This document shows positions 1 to 11,313 of a stretch of DNA of 64,000 bases, in pieces; positions within the stretch are counted from its first letter, which is position 1; every line of letters starts with the position of its first letter. The stretch is taken from positions 33,232,001-33,296,000 of the forward strand of contig JBANAY010000003.1 in the NCBI GenBank assembly GCA_037952775.1. Reading direction: 5' to 3'. The notes under the pieces were generated by a model. That model searched no databases. It had not been told where the DNA came from and saw nothing but the letters and a program-made list of their open reading frames with translations. This DNA comes from Clonostachys chloroleuca (Eukaryota; Ascomycota; Sordariomycetes; Hypocreales; Bionectriaceae). Made by a program: the position numbers and the translations under genes.

Positions 1-1141
1 CCGGTTCAGGCCGTGAAATAAGTTGGCCATGGGTTAATGAACTAGGAAGCCATCATGCGGGTACCCCCGGTCTCATTTCAATTTTCACCTTCTGGAGAAC
101 AAGCCAGCAGATAGCCTTTGCCGGAAGTCCATTCCCATCCATGCCCATGCTCATGCCCAGGACCTTGCAAAGTACACGGTACCTCGGGCGCCCCAGGAAC
201 AGCTCAGAACTGCTGGGCCTTGCACTTTTGCACAATTCGGTGATGGATGGTCAGGCATTTCATTTGCAGGTCGCTCCGGCAAGCAATTGCAGGTATTTTC
301 TTGTTTTGTTTTGTTTTTGTGCTGTGTATTTGATATGCTCTGTTTCCGCGTCGGCCCCCTGAAACATCGCGTGGCCAATCAGAAAAGGGCCGTTGCCTTG
401 AAGACAAGTAGGTCTCGCTCGGAGCAACCACCCGCGCTTCACACCACTCCAGACTCATTACATCGCTACCATTACATCGCACAGACAGGGTGCTGGGAGG
501 TGGCACCTGCTGCTAATGATAGCCAGGATTCCTGCCTCGGGGAACAGGAAAGGGGGCAAGTAAAGTTGCTTCAGGACGAGGATTAGCAGACAGATGGCCT
601 GCTGGCGGTCAACCAGACGCAGCAAACGGGCATGTATTACCCTGACGGCTCATGCAGGCCTGGGAGCTCAGGCCAGTGCCAGACTCAGAAGACAGTAAAG
701 AAAAAATTGCCAGCTGGATCGTGGCTTGTGGATGGAAATTGGACTCAGCCGTTTCCCCAGATGCTACAAGGGCCGATCTGCATAATTAGAGCGGCACTAG
801 GCGGTGTTGGGCAACCGGCCGCAAATACGAGCATAACTGGAGTCATGCTGCATTAACGTCTTCATAACTCGTCAGGGCCACCTCTTGGGCAATTGAGCTC
901 GTACCTAGTACCTCGCCTTGTTTCTCATGACCAAACGGGCACCAGGCCAGCCTTGGCTGCTCGAGATTGTTATTAAAATGCCGTCAAGGCCCCCGTCGCG
1001 TGCCACCTCTGTTCTCTTTCCTTCGCACAACCGTCCATCGTTTGCTTCAACGTCCCTCGCTATTATCACTGCCAATATTTATCTTCACTCTTAATACTTC
1101 TAATTAAAGGTTCTCCTTAAGCTCTTCAGCAATCCATCATC
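1..1141. other. Intergenic 5' flank of the GPI-protein gene
   Basis: I see no convincing gene here. Short open frames overlap on both strands and none has a protein-like composition or a splice pattern. The last 150 bases before the ATG at 1142 are pyrimidine-rich, with cttcac and ttctcc tracts, as is usual for a fungal core promoter and 5' leader. Confidence 0.6.
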
Positions 1142-1767
1142 ATGCGTTTCTCTACCTCCATCCTCGTTGGCGCTCTCGTCGCTGTCGTCTCTGCCCAGTC
1201 CAGCTCCTCCACCACTGTCGACACTCCCACCAGCACCTACTCGCTCACCCCCGAGCAGTCCTCTGTCGCTGCCTGCTACAACGCCTGCGACCAGACCGAC
1301 GTCAGCTGCCTGGCCAAGTGCAACCCTGTATGTAGCGCCATACCCAGTTTCCCAGGAAGATGAGAATGCTAACAATCGACCAACAGGTCCCCAACCCCAG
1401 CGACGACCAGGCCAACAAGACCGTCGAGTGTGTCTCCAAGTGTGACCAGGGTAACGGCACCGAGACTGACATCGCCAACTACACCACCTGCCAGAACAAG
1501 TGCATCTCCGACTTCTACTACAACGACAAGAACGGTGGCACCCCCAACTCTGCCACAAACGGCGGCGGTTCCCAGACCACTGCTTCCGGCTCCAGCCAGA
1601 CCAGCGGCAGCAGCTCTGCCACTGGCACCGGTGCCTCTGCTTCTGCCTCTGGTTCCTCCACCGCCACCGCCTCCGGCTCCAAGAGCAGCGAGACCGGTGC
1701 CGCTGCTACCCTCTTCGGCTCCTCCGTCGCTCTTCTTGGCGCTGTTGCCGCTGCCCTTGCTTTGTAA
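1142..1767 (+). CDS. GPI-anchored Ser/Thr-rich cell-surface protein with four CX3C pairs
   Basis: The gene has two exons, 1142-1327 and 1387-1767. The 59-bp intron has a GTATGT donor, a gctaac branch site and a CAG acceptor, and the product is 188 residues. Residues 1-18 form a signal peptide ending VVSA. A compact domain follows with eight cysteines arranged as four C-x3-C pairs (C45/C49, C56/C60, C77/C81, C97/C101). Next comes a Ser/Thr/Gly/Ala-rich stalk, which is probably O-glycosylated. A C-terminal hydrophobic segment (LFGSSVALLGAVAAALAL) preceded by small residues fits a GPI-attachment signal. The protein matches the type annotated in Hypocreales as GPI-anchored serine-threonine-rich protein. 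A wall or plasma-membrane surface location is inferred; the molecular role is unknown. Confidence 0.88.
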
Positions 1768-3089
1768 TTGAGAGCTCCATTTGATTGGGTTTAGCAATTT
1801 AAAAATGAGGGAAAACTGGGTATGAATTGTGTATAATGCTTGGAATTTTTGGCAAGGTCTGTGCTTTCTTACAGGACGAGTCTTCCGCTGACGAGGTCTG
1901 ATATTCAGACCCGTCTTTAATTTTTGAAGGAGTCTAAGGTGGAAATAGCTTTGATATAAACAGTGCGGTTTTGATACCCAAGTACTACTGCTTCTTGCTC
2001 ACACGTAAATGATTGTAAAATGTGACACATGTTAAGTCTGCCAATCAATAATTGTAGTCAATGTCGAGTTATGCGATCGCCAGTATTGGAATGCAAGATG
2101 AACACGCCCTCCCATCTGGCTGTTTCATAGATCGTCGAAAAGCCACAGCATTCGGTCTATCATTTTGATCACCAAGGGCTTTCTCGACTTCGGTAATCGC
2201 ATACTTTCGATCGCACTCGCAATTATTGAACGTGAAAAACCGACTACTAACGGCTGATCGCGATGCTTATTTGTGGTGGAATTTTTTTGCACAGCCACCT
2301 CCAGCTTCTGTCGTTGAAGCTCTAGCGCCACTCCCGTACCCCTGACGATCAATGCCACCTCAGTTGCCGGACTGACCCTGATCATCATCTACCCTAATCA
2401 GTGCGGAGTGATATCTACATACATATACACCATGATAATGCATACAACCAAACCAACCAGGCGGCTCTCCCTACTACTCTCACGGCGAAAGGCTCCCTGG
2501 CGTTGAATTATACCACTTGAACATTTACCATTCCTTATGCTCCGTAAACGCCCGCCCACCGGATCTCACAGTCTTACCTATTATTGCTAGCTCATCACAT
2601 AACCCTCGTTACGTTACGTCCAGAGGGGCTTCAGAAGTGACAGTCAGATATATGGCTGGCCGATTGAGCCACCAAACAAGCGATTAGGTTACTTCATGTA
2701 CACTTGGATTTGGGTGGCCCCCTACATACCTGTGGATCAAACCTATAGATCCTTACCTCATGATCGTTGTCAAGACCACCTAAGTCTGTTAACAACCATA
2801 ACATCATCCTAAGGCTCTCTAATATCTGAGTGGAAGAGATGGCAGTAGAAGCCTTCTTCAAGGTGCTTTCTTTGCTCCTAAAATTGTCCGGGACCATCTC
2901 ACTACAGTAACTCGGGCCAGCTATGTGTCTACCATATTCAGCCGAACGCTGACTTGAGTAAAGGTAAGGCATGTGGTACCAACAGAAGGTGATGTAGATG
3001 GTTCATATTTAACACAAAACGACTTTCAAAACTTTTGATTCGTTCCAAGAGCTATCTAATACTCCTAGCTGGATACCACTGGGCTAGCT
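1768..3089. other. Intergenic, no gene seen
   Basis: This 1.3 kb lies between the 3' end of the GPI-protein gene and the 3' end of the minus-strand repeat-protein gene. The only open frames are short (92 codons or fewer) and have no recognisable domain or splice structure. Base composition is more AT-rich than in the flanking coding DNA. I see no RNA gene or mobile element. Confidence 0.55.
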
Positions 3090-4237
3090 CTACTGGCCCG
3101 AATTTGGCTTTGGGTAAGTCACCTTCCCGTCGTCGGCATACGCATCAGTGACCGACACAGTCCTGTATGCCCGGAAACCTGGATCAGTGTCTGTGTAGAC
3201 CTGAAATGGAAATGGACCAGGGTTGTTGACTGGTGCAGGCTGTGGTGCAGGCTGTGCCGGAGTTGCCTTTCCGCGCTTATTTTGAGCGGCCTGGGCTGCC
3301 CGGTCTAGGATCTCCTTTGTGGTTTCAATTTTAGAAGGGCCTTTGTTGTCTTTTGAACTGCCACTGCCACTTCCACCGCTAGTGCCAGCGCAGTCACTTC
3401 GCCGGCACAATGAGCTCTTTGAGCTGACATCAATAGGCTTCTTGGGAGCGGCAGAATTTTGGATAGCGATAGGCTTCTTAGCATCACCAGGCTTCCTGGG
3501 AACAGAAGATTTGACAACGGCAGGCCTCTTAGCAGGAGCAGGCCTCTTAGCAGTAGCATACTTCTTGGGAACAGTATACTTCTTGGGAACAGTATGCTTC
3601 TTAGGAACAGCATGCTTCTTGGGTACAGTATACTTCTTGGGTATAGTAGGCTTTTTAGTAGTAGTAGGCTTTTAGTAGTAGCAGGCTTTTTAGGAGTAGT
3701 AGGCCTTTTAGTAGCAGTATACTTTTTAGGAGTAATAGGTCTTTTAGCAGTAGTATACTTCTTAGGAATAGTAGGCTTTTTAATAGCAGCAGGCTCTTTA
3801 GGAGTAGCAGGCTTTTTAGGAGTAGCAGGTCTCTTAGCAGTAGTATACTTCTTAGGAATAGTATACTTCTTAGGTATAGTATACTTCTTAGGTATAGCAG
3901 GCTTTTTAGCAGCAGTAGGCTTTTTAGTAGTAGTAGGCTTTTTAGGAGTAGCAGGCCTTTTAGCAGCAGCAGGCTTCTTGGGAGCAGATTTTTTGGCCAT
4001 TGTAGGCTTCTTGAGGGCGGCTTTTACAACAGCTCTTTTATGAAAGGTGCCATGTGCATTGTCGTTGCGAGCCTTGATGTTGGGTTCGTTATCACGAGCT
4101 AGCAAGAAATCCACAACAGCATTGCCACTTTCGATCCGAGTAGCAAGGCGGCCGGTTGTAAGTGGAAGACCAGAAGTTTTGCTTGCAATACCAAGCAATA
4201 CCACTGCAATAAAAGGTAGCTGTCCTGAGAATACCAT
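3090..4237 (-). CDS. Secreted Lys/Pro/Thr-rich repeat protein, frame broken once
   Basis: Translation starts at 4237 with a clear signal peptide (MVFSGQLPFIAVVLLGIA, cleavage near residue 23). After about 50 residues a long low-complexity region begins, built from short units such as PKKYTIPKKYT, AKRPATPKKP and TTTKKPT. Dibasic KK or KR pairs occur every few residues. The frame breaks at 3669-3673, where one unit has four T's on the plus strand and sister units have five. Beyond it the next frame continues the same repeat (PKKHAVPKKHTVPKK) and runs through a Cys-containing linker (LCRRSDCAG) to a Pro-rich tail ending at 3090. Allowing for one missing base, the product would be about 383 residues. 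Function is unknown. The dibasic spacing recalls Kex2-processed repeat proteins, but it also resembles histone-H1-like basic repeats. Confidence 0.7.
3541..3975 (-). repeat. Degenerate tandem repeat encoding KKYT/AKRP/TPKKP units
   Basis: On the plus strand the motifs tacttcttgggaacagtat, taggctttttagtagtag and gcaggccttttagcagcag recur with few changes over about 430 bp. They encode short basic peptides inside the secreted Lys-rich protein. Variation between units is mostly synonymous or Ile/Val/Thr/Ala exchange, apart from the single length change at 3669-3673. Confidence 0.8.
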
Positions 4238-5302
4238 AATGGGTATTTCCAGAAGAACCGGGCAGATCAGAGAAAAGTAATCAAACGAAAAGAAAGAAGT
4301 GTAAAAGGACAGGACGGAGACCAGCTCTATAAGAGAAAAAGAGAAGAGGACAGAGACCAGCTCTAAGAATTTTTAATTTTTTTTGAATGATAGAGAGCAA
4401 AGTATCTTCGTTGTAATGGGGAGATATTCTAGTTTATATATTTGCCGTGATGCTATGCCTATGCTCACCCACAGCATACCCACTCCCAAGTCCCAAGATG
4501 AGCTTCAACTACCACAGCTGTAAGTGTCAACTGTGACGTACTCCGAGCCAACACAGTACTGATCCTATCAAATCCATTTTGAACATTTAGCGTAGTTTTC
4601 GCTCTTTTCCACTCTTAAACTCGTCTCATTCTAATTAAAAATAGCAATCCTTGGCTGAGCAGTATCAACACTAACTGGAGGAGAACCAACATGAATTGGC
4701 ATACATAGAACACAGGGCCACCTGATAGCTCGAGCTTACCAACATGTTGAGCAACTATCCACTCGAACATAATACCGCAATATAAGTTCATGCATGAGTC
4801 GTGCGAATGACTGCTGTTCGTGCGGGATCCAAGCGTAACCTCCACTAATATGCAGGCTGAACAACAACAGGACCACCATACCAGGCTGAGCAGGCCGTCA
4901 ATCCACGTGTAATACCGGTCCAGCTCGGCTACGTCACCTAAAAGTTTCCTTGTGTTGGTGGGAATAAGCCAGTTCCACCTTGCTGCATTTCCCACGTCAA
5001 AAGCGCGAGGAGAAAGGGTTGCCTTTGATTTAGTACCGTGGATCCGTCTTGTGTTCCTTGGCCATGTTGGCCGTCGAATACAATCGATATCGAAACAGGG
5101 TGAATTATTAGATTGCGTGTTGCTGCCCCGCCTGCGGTAGACAGGGGCTCAAGGCCAGCCTTGCATTAGGGTGCGGTCACAATCCCCTTGCTTTTATTAC
5201 CACATCATACATTGACATTAACGAAGTGCGTGTTGATGAACCAAGGAACTTCACACCATTTTCTGTTCTTAACCAACACATTTCGAACTATCACCTCCCG
5301 GA
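4238..5302. other. Divergent intergenic region; TATA-like element for the repeat-protein gene
   Basis: Read on the minus strand, a TATATAAA sequence lies at 4434-4441, about 200 bases upstream of the start at 4237, and is a plausible core promoter element. A minus-strand open frame at 4615-4995 (126 codons) contains hydrophobic stretches but has no recognisable family, so I do not call it a gene. The sequence before the F-box start at 5303 is ordinary promoter-like DNA. Confidence 0.5.
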
Positions 5303-6997
5303 ATGGATTTCATTCAATCTACAACGCCGTCACAGCGCAAATCACCTTCTGAATCCACTAAGGAGCAACAAGAGCAGGTGCTGTCAAATCGCACGACCTT
5401 ATTGACACTGCCACCGGAGCTCCAGACCAAGATCTTTTCACATCTTGCTGTATCCTGGGGCAAGTCAACCATTCAAGAGGTTCTGAGAACCTGCAAGCAA
5501 CTCTACAAGGTGGCACTTCCGATCTCCGTGTCTGTTTTTCGGAATACGATAAATCAAACTAATGGGCAAGGCTCATGTTCTACTGCTCGCAATTTGCAGT
5601 TCCTGCGTTATCTCCTCGTTTCCAAGCCTTGGCTGGCCAAGGACGTTAGAACTGTTGTCTTTGGGCGCATTTCGTCAAGAGATGGAGAAGTTAAAAACCA
5701 TGGGGAAGCTTCAATCACCGATGAAGAAATTGCTATTTACCAACAGCATATCGAGCTCATCTTAGGCCAGCTACCTTCTGGGTATACTAAGAGATGGGGT
5801 GCTGAATGGGTAGAAGATCTCAGAAGGGGCACTTCTGATGCTCAGGCTGCTCTAATCCTACTCGCCTGCCCGAACATCCACACACTCCTATATGAGATGC
5901 CTGACCGACCAAGACATTTCACTCAGCTACTAAGTTTGGTCCACAACTTGGCTGAGATCAGCCCGTCCCTTCGTACCCCTGATTATTCGAAAATGATCAT
6001 TCCGCTCTCCAATCTCCAAGATGTTTTCCACGAAACTTTGGACTATGATCGTGGCTACTCCGAATTTGGGATGGAGTCACCGGAGTTTTTCGCCTTCCCT
6101 CGACTTCGGTATTACGAATGCAATCTGGCCCATATATGGTCTGCCGTGGTAGGGAAGTTTGAACGCCTGCCACGTAGGTCATCATCGGTTGAAGAGATCA
6201 TCCTTCATGCTTCTTATATTAATAAGGATACACTCGATGGCATGCTAGGCGCCTGCAAAGCACTTAGAAAGTTCGAATTTTCTCATTTCAGGCTCGATCG
6301 TGAGCTAGGTGCTCCCTGTCTGATGATGCCTCGAGATATTATGGACGCTATCCTGCCTCACGCTAGTACGTTCGAGTCTCTCTGGCTAAATATGGAAGAG
6401 TCTTGGGATAAAGAATGGAAATGGATCGGTTGCCCCGAGCGACTATACATGGGGATGGGGCTTCGTCAAATGTGTATGCTGAAGAAGCTTGAGATTGGCA
6501 TGCAAGCCCTCACTGGAATGCTCGGGTGGGACCCTGAAACTCGCAATCCAGCCGCCCCTAAAATGCCGCTGAGGATGAAAGGAGCCCCCAAGATTGCCGA
6601 CTGTCTCCCTGAGAGCCTGGAATGCCTCAAAATTCATGATTGTGGAATGCCAATATTGGATCAGGCCGCCGAGCTGATCCGGGTTATTGAGCAAGGGCAT
6701 AGCTTCAGAAGGCTTACCTACATTGGCTTGCTGTTCAATGGGTGGAAAATGGACCGAGACATAGATTTCCCACAAGCCAGGAAGCTAACCTGTAGTGCTT
6801 CCCATGTGTGCTTAGATATTGGCTTTCGTGAAGAACTACATTACTTGTGTGATTTAGGAGAGACCATAGAAGGACAAGAGGGTGATCTAAACATAACGTC
6901 TCGAATATACGCGCCACATGTCAGAAAGGCGTACCGGGAGACGCGAGGGCAACCTGACTTGATGTTGTGGAGTGACCCCGACCTGTACGAAGAATAG
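5303..6997 (+). CDS. F-box domain protein
   Basis: A single open frame of 564 residues. Residues of about 32-75 form an F-box (TLPPELQTKIFSHL, then a conserved Leu/Cys-rich helix VLRTCKQLYKVALPI), which in other proteins binds Skp1 in SCF ubiquitin ligases. The rest is the long, weakly repetitive Leu-rich region seen in many filamentous-fungal F-box proteins and probably recognises a substrate. No introns are needed, and the ATG at 5303 directly follows a pyrimidine-rich leader. Such genes are numerous and fast-evolving in Sordariomycetes, so the substrate cannot be inferred. The gene converges on SDH1. Confidence 0.85.
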   Translation: MDFIQSTTPSQRKSPSESTKEQQEQVLSNRTTLLTLPPELQTKIFSHLAVSWGKSTIQEVLRTCKQLYKVALPISVSVFRNTINQTNGQGSCSTARNLQFLRYLLVSKPWLAKDVRTVVFGRISSRDGEVKNHGEASITDEEIAIYQQHIELILGQLPSGYTKRWGAEWVEDLRRGTSDAQAALILLACPNIHTLLYEMPDRPRHFTQLLSLVHNLAEISPSLRTPDYSKMIIPLSNLQDVFHETLDYDRGYSEFGMESPEFFAFPRLRYYECNLAHIWSAVVGKFERLPRRSSSVEEIILHASYINKDTLDGMLGACKALRKFEFSHFRLDRELGAPCLMMPRDIMDAILPHASTFESLWLNMEESWDKEWKWIGCPERLYMGMGLRQMCMLKKLEIGMQALTGMLGWDPETRNPAAPKMPLRMKGAPKIADCLPESLECLKIHDCGMPILDQAAELIRVIEQGHSFRRLTYIGLLFNGWKMDRDIDFPQARKLTCSASHVCLDIGFREELHYLCDLGETIEGQEGDLNITSRIYAPHVRKAYRETRGQPDLMLWSDPDLYEE

Positions 6998-7365
6998 ACC
7001 AACAAGAAGAAGCCTGGCCTATCCTGCCGACCTCTCAAAGTTGCGTCGTGGGCTTCGGTCTTGATACTAGTCGACTCCAGGGTAACGGCTCTTGAGATAT
7101 CACAAGAAAGGCCAACTAAGCGCTTAAATTTCGATTCTTTTTTTGTATTTTTGTGTTTCTTCGCTTTCAGATTCATGTTGCATTACCCCAGACCTAGGCC
7201 TTCTCAGTTTGTACAGGTAGAGCAGCAGCAGCCTGGCTGGTTAGTTTACGATCGAGACCCAACATTGATCTTTTCTCCTCTCCCACCTCGGCGTCATCCC
7301 GATAGTTGACACTTTTCCTTGTTGACACACATCTATGAAACAAAAAATGAACAGAATTTGATGGC
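6998..7365. other. Convergent 3' region between the F-box gene and SDH1
   Basis: This holds the 3' untranslated regions of two facing genes. A T-rich tract at 7137-7160 could take part in transcript termination of either gene. No gene is visible. Confidence 0.5.
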
Positions 7366-9649
7366 TTAGTATACACGTTTGAAGGGAGGCACCGGCGCGC
7401 ACTCGTTCTCGTCCAGGGTGGTGGAGATGACACGGCGGTAGGAGAGGTCAACCTTGCCGTGGGGCTGCTTCTGCCAGGACAGAGTGTGCTTCATCCAGTT
7501 CTCGTCGTCACGGTCGGGGTAGTCCTCACGGGCGTGGGCACCACGGGACTCCTTGCGGTTGGCAGCGGAAGTAGCGGTTTGTGTGCTATAGTCGGTTAAT
7601 ATAAAATCACTTTTGCTGTTTGAGGAGTTAAAGGCAGGAAGACTTACGCGCAGGTCAGCAGGTTGCGGAGCTCAAGAGTCTCAACCAGATCAGTGTTCCA
7701 GATCATGCTGCGGTCCTTGATACCAACCTCGGGGAAGAGGGCATCGATCTCAGTCATCTTGCGGACACCCTCGTCCAAGCTCTCCTGGGTTCGGAAAACG
7801 CTGACCTCAGTCTGCATGGCCTTCTGCATCGCCAGACGGACCTCGGCAGTGGATCGAGGACCATCGGAGGTGCGGACCTTGTCAAGGACCTCGATGTGGT
7901 CGGCACCAGCATCAGCAGCAAGAGGCTTCAGCTTGTCGCCAGGGTTGAAGTTGTCGCGGATGGTGTGAGAGACGGCACGACCGAAGACGACGAGATCCAG
8001 AAGAGAGTTGGCACCCAGACGGTTAGCACCGTGGACAGACACGCAAGCAGCCTCTCCGCAGGCGAACAGACCAGGGACAACCTTGTCCTCGCCCTTCTCG
8101 TCAACAGTGAGAACCTCACCAGTGTAGCGAGTAGGGATACCACCCATGTTGTAGTGGACAGTGGGTAGGACAGGGATAGGCTGCTTGCGGACATCGACAC
8201 CAGCGAAAATACCAGCAGTCTCAGAGATACCAGGCAGACGCTCAGCCAAAATCTCAGCGGGCAAGTGGCTGAGCTGGAGGAAGATGTGATCCTTCTCAGC
8301 ACCAACACCACGGCCGTCACGGATCTCCATGGTCATGGATCGGGAAACGACGTCACGGGAAGCGAGATCCTTGGCGGTAGGGGCGTAACGTTCCATGAAA
8401 CGCTCACCCTCAGAGTTGAGGAGATAACCACCCTCACCACGAGCACCCTCGGTGATCAGGCAACCAGCACCGTAGATACCAGTGGGGTGGAACTGGACGA
8501 ATTCAAGATCCTGGTTAGGAAGACCAGCACGGGCAACCATGGCCATACCGTCACCGGTACAGGTGTGGGCAGAAGTGCAGCTGAAGTAGGCTCGGCCGTA
8601 ACCACCGGTGGCGAGGACGGTGTGGTTAGCCAGGAATCGGTGGAGAGTACCGTCTTCCTGGTTGTAGGCCAGGACACCACGGCATTCACCATCCTGCATG
8701 ATCAGGTCGAGGGCGAAGTACTCGATGAAGTAGTTGGTGTTGTGGGCAAGCGATTGACCGTAGAGAGTGTGAAGAAGAGCATGGCCAGTTCGGTCAGCGG
8801 CAGCGCAGCATCGGTAGGCCTGGCCACCCTTGCCAAACTTCTGAGACTGACCACCGAAAGCACGCTGGTAACTAGGCGAAAATGGTCAGCATGCCAAGGC
8901 AACATCCTTCGTAGCTTTTATTTCCAAACTTACATCTTGCCATCTTCGGTTCGGGAGAAGGGACAACCGTAGTGCTCAAGCTCGATAATAGAGGCGGGAG
9001 CCTCACGTGTCATATAGTGGATGGCGTCTTGGTCACCGAGCCAGTCAGAACCCTTGACGGTATCATACATATGCCATCGCCAATCGTCCTCGTGCATGTT
9101 TCCTAGGGCGGCGTTGATACCACCCTGAGCAGCGACGGTGTGACTTCTCGTGGGGAAAAGCTTAGAGATACAGGCTGTGTTGAACCCGGCCTCGGCCAAA
9201 CCGAAAGCAGCACGGAGACCGGCGCCACCGGCACCGACAACGAGGGCATCGTACTCGTGGTCCTGTCACAGCCAATTTAGCACTGATCCTGGGGTTCGGT
9301 GTGAAGAGCGGGTGAACGTACAATGACGGGATACTTGTTGCTCACGAAAGGAGAGGCCTCTTTGGCCCGGAGAGGACGGTTTGCGATCACGCGGGCTGTA
9401 AGAAAATTGATGATTAGCTCGTTGGACACGCCATGGCACGCATTGGCCTGGGGAAGGTGAGTCTACCGTTAAGTCTCGTTGACGAGAAAGCCCGGAACTG
9501 GCTCTGTGTAGACCGCGCAAACTATTGCGGTCAGTATGGCGAACGAACAACAATTTGCAGGCCGGGAAAGATTTCGAGCACAGGGCGCACAAACTGAGAC
9601 TCACCGAAGATCCAAAGGCCAAACGCCTCAATGCCATGGAGGAAGCCAT
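7366..9649 (-). CDS. SDH1: Succinate dehydrogenase flavoprotein subunit, mitochondrial
   Basis: Six exons on the minus strand: 9605-9649, 9467-9521, 9322-9395, 8934-9262, 7648-8871 and 7366-7585. The introns are 59-83 bp and the product is 648 residues, the usual length. The N-terminus ([15 protein letters not shown], then [12 protein letters not shown]) is a mitochondrial presequence. The Rossmann motif [12 protein letters not shown] binds FAD. His of [10 protein letters not shown] (near residue 99) is the residue that carries covalent FAD in this family. [25 protein letters not shown] sequence supplies active-site residues, and RESHGAH-like SRGAHARED lies near the C-terminus. The enzyme oxidises succinate to fumarate and feeds electrons to ubiquinone in respiratory complex II. 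All junctions keep the frame. Confidence 0.97.
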
Positions 9650-11313
9650 TTTCAGCAATAGATTGGAATGACCAACAAGTTACATCCAAAGTTGCTGCGT
9701 TGTCGATGGCGACCGGATTGTCAGAATCAGAGTGTTTGACGTCGATTCTGCTGGACAGGAACGAGGTTCGGGATCGGGGAGTCGGCTCCTCGGCTCATCT
9801 GGCCAATCATCGGGGGCTTATTACCATCGGCCTACCAGGAAACGCGATTACCTAAGCACCCGCACATGTCTTCGGGTGTTCTGCAGCCAACTCGCTCGCC
9901 TACCTCAGTTTTGCCGCGATTAGTCGACCTCTTGGTGGTAGGCTACGACGGCAGCTTTGATGCTATTCTAGATAATCTCGTTAGGGCATGATCGGTAGGT
10001 TGATGGGCTCTCGCAAGCTCAATTGCTCAGCCAATGTATAGTTTGAGAAAGCTCAGCTGTGCCTTGGGCAATGTGAGCACTGCTCTACAACTTAGTTGCC
10101 TATGTCTTATCTCGTATAAGCGAGTATGGTGATTCATGTGCTTGAGTTTGCCATAAGATCGGGTGCGGAGGAACCGTGATCTCTCACAGATCCAAACCCT
10201 TCCATCTCCCCTCGTGATCCGGGCGCCCGTCCATTAGCGCTAGCTTGAACCTTTACATAGGTAGCCCTAATGGTATGAACCTACCCTCTCGCAGGGCCAT
10301 TGCCACCATTTCTCTTTTGACTTCCTAGACGAGTTTACAAAGTCATGAGGTCTAAGACATGGACATGAAGCATTACTAATCATAGAGCTTAGATCCCGGG
10401 TGGGCAGACCCCTCGGAAGGACCAATCTATGAGCGGCAGCAGAAAGTCAAGCGACGTAATTAGACGGTGGAATAAATTGACACACGAAGGCCATCGACCT
10501 TAGATTTCGATATTTTATTCTGAACAATTAAACTGATCATGGACATAAATATTATCAAGGCACCTAGGCATTATACAAGGATTCCTTATTCACTCAGTAT
10601 TGTAATTGCTCTTGTCAACCCCAAAATACTGGATCCGCCACCTCTATGACAGGCTGGGAGTGTCTTTGTGCCACTTTTTAGTTCGGCCAGTTGGCTTCCA
10701 AACCCAGCCATTGAACAAAGGATACGGGAGTTGTCATGCGCTGCCTGCATAAATGGGGTGCTTGAACTTACGATCTCCGCATCCAGGGTAACGGGACACC
10801 GGTGTCTGCATCGTAGCACGGGTATACTGTGTCCTTTTAGCCAGCAGCTAGGGTTCTGTCGTTCAGCATGAGCTTGTGCAAGCGTGTTCCATCACCTTCG
10901 GCTGCAGCCAAGGTGGTACCTGAGAGCGTTGTGGCTTGCGGCCTGCCCATTCTGGCAATTCCATGTGGCGCGCCAATTGCCGTCCCCGCACTCAGCGCAC
11001 TTGGCAGCAGCTCTTCTGGGCCTTGAGCACCTAAGCAAGCCACATTTACCACCCCATCAGCTTCTACGTGTCCTTAAAGCGAGGCTTGGGCTCCACCCTC
11101 GAGTTCCAAGCGAAAGTTAAAGCTTCCGCCTCGCTCCAACATTCCTTCCTCCAACTTCTCTCCCCAGGGAATCTTCAATCCTCAAGCGCTGGGTTATCCT
11201 AATTGGTATTCGACAACATCCACATTCATTCCCATCCAGTCACTTGATTGTGAACTGCGCCTGTTTTCTCCAGGGTCTACACTACCAAAAGCTTACAGAG
11301 TAGCTTGATCATC
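9650..11313. other. Divergent promoter region between SDH1 and calnexin
   Basis: This 1.66 kb has no convincing gene. It must hold the promoters of both mitochondrial SDH1 and ER calnexin. An inverted repeat (ggcaatt at 10954-10960 and aattgcc at 10975-10981) and a tacgtgtcc sequence near 11066 lie on the calnexin side. An ACGTG core occurs in unfolded-protein-response elements, but a single copy is weak evidence. The 200 bases before the calnexin ATG are CT-rich. Confidence 0.5.

Noticed and set aside
3459..4043. A 194-codon plus-strand open frame rich in FLG and LLA
   Set aside because: It is the antisense of the Lys/Pro repeat. The signal peptide and continuous repeat support the minus strand.
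4615..4995. A 126-codon minus-strand frame with hydrophobic segments
   Set aside because: There is no family, no clear start context and no splice evidence; the hydrophobicity may be chance. It is left as unsupported.
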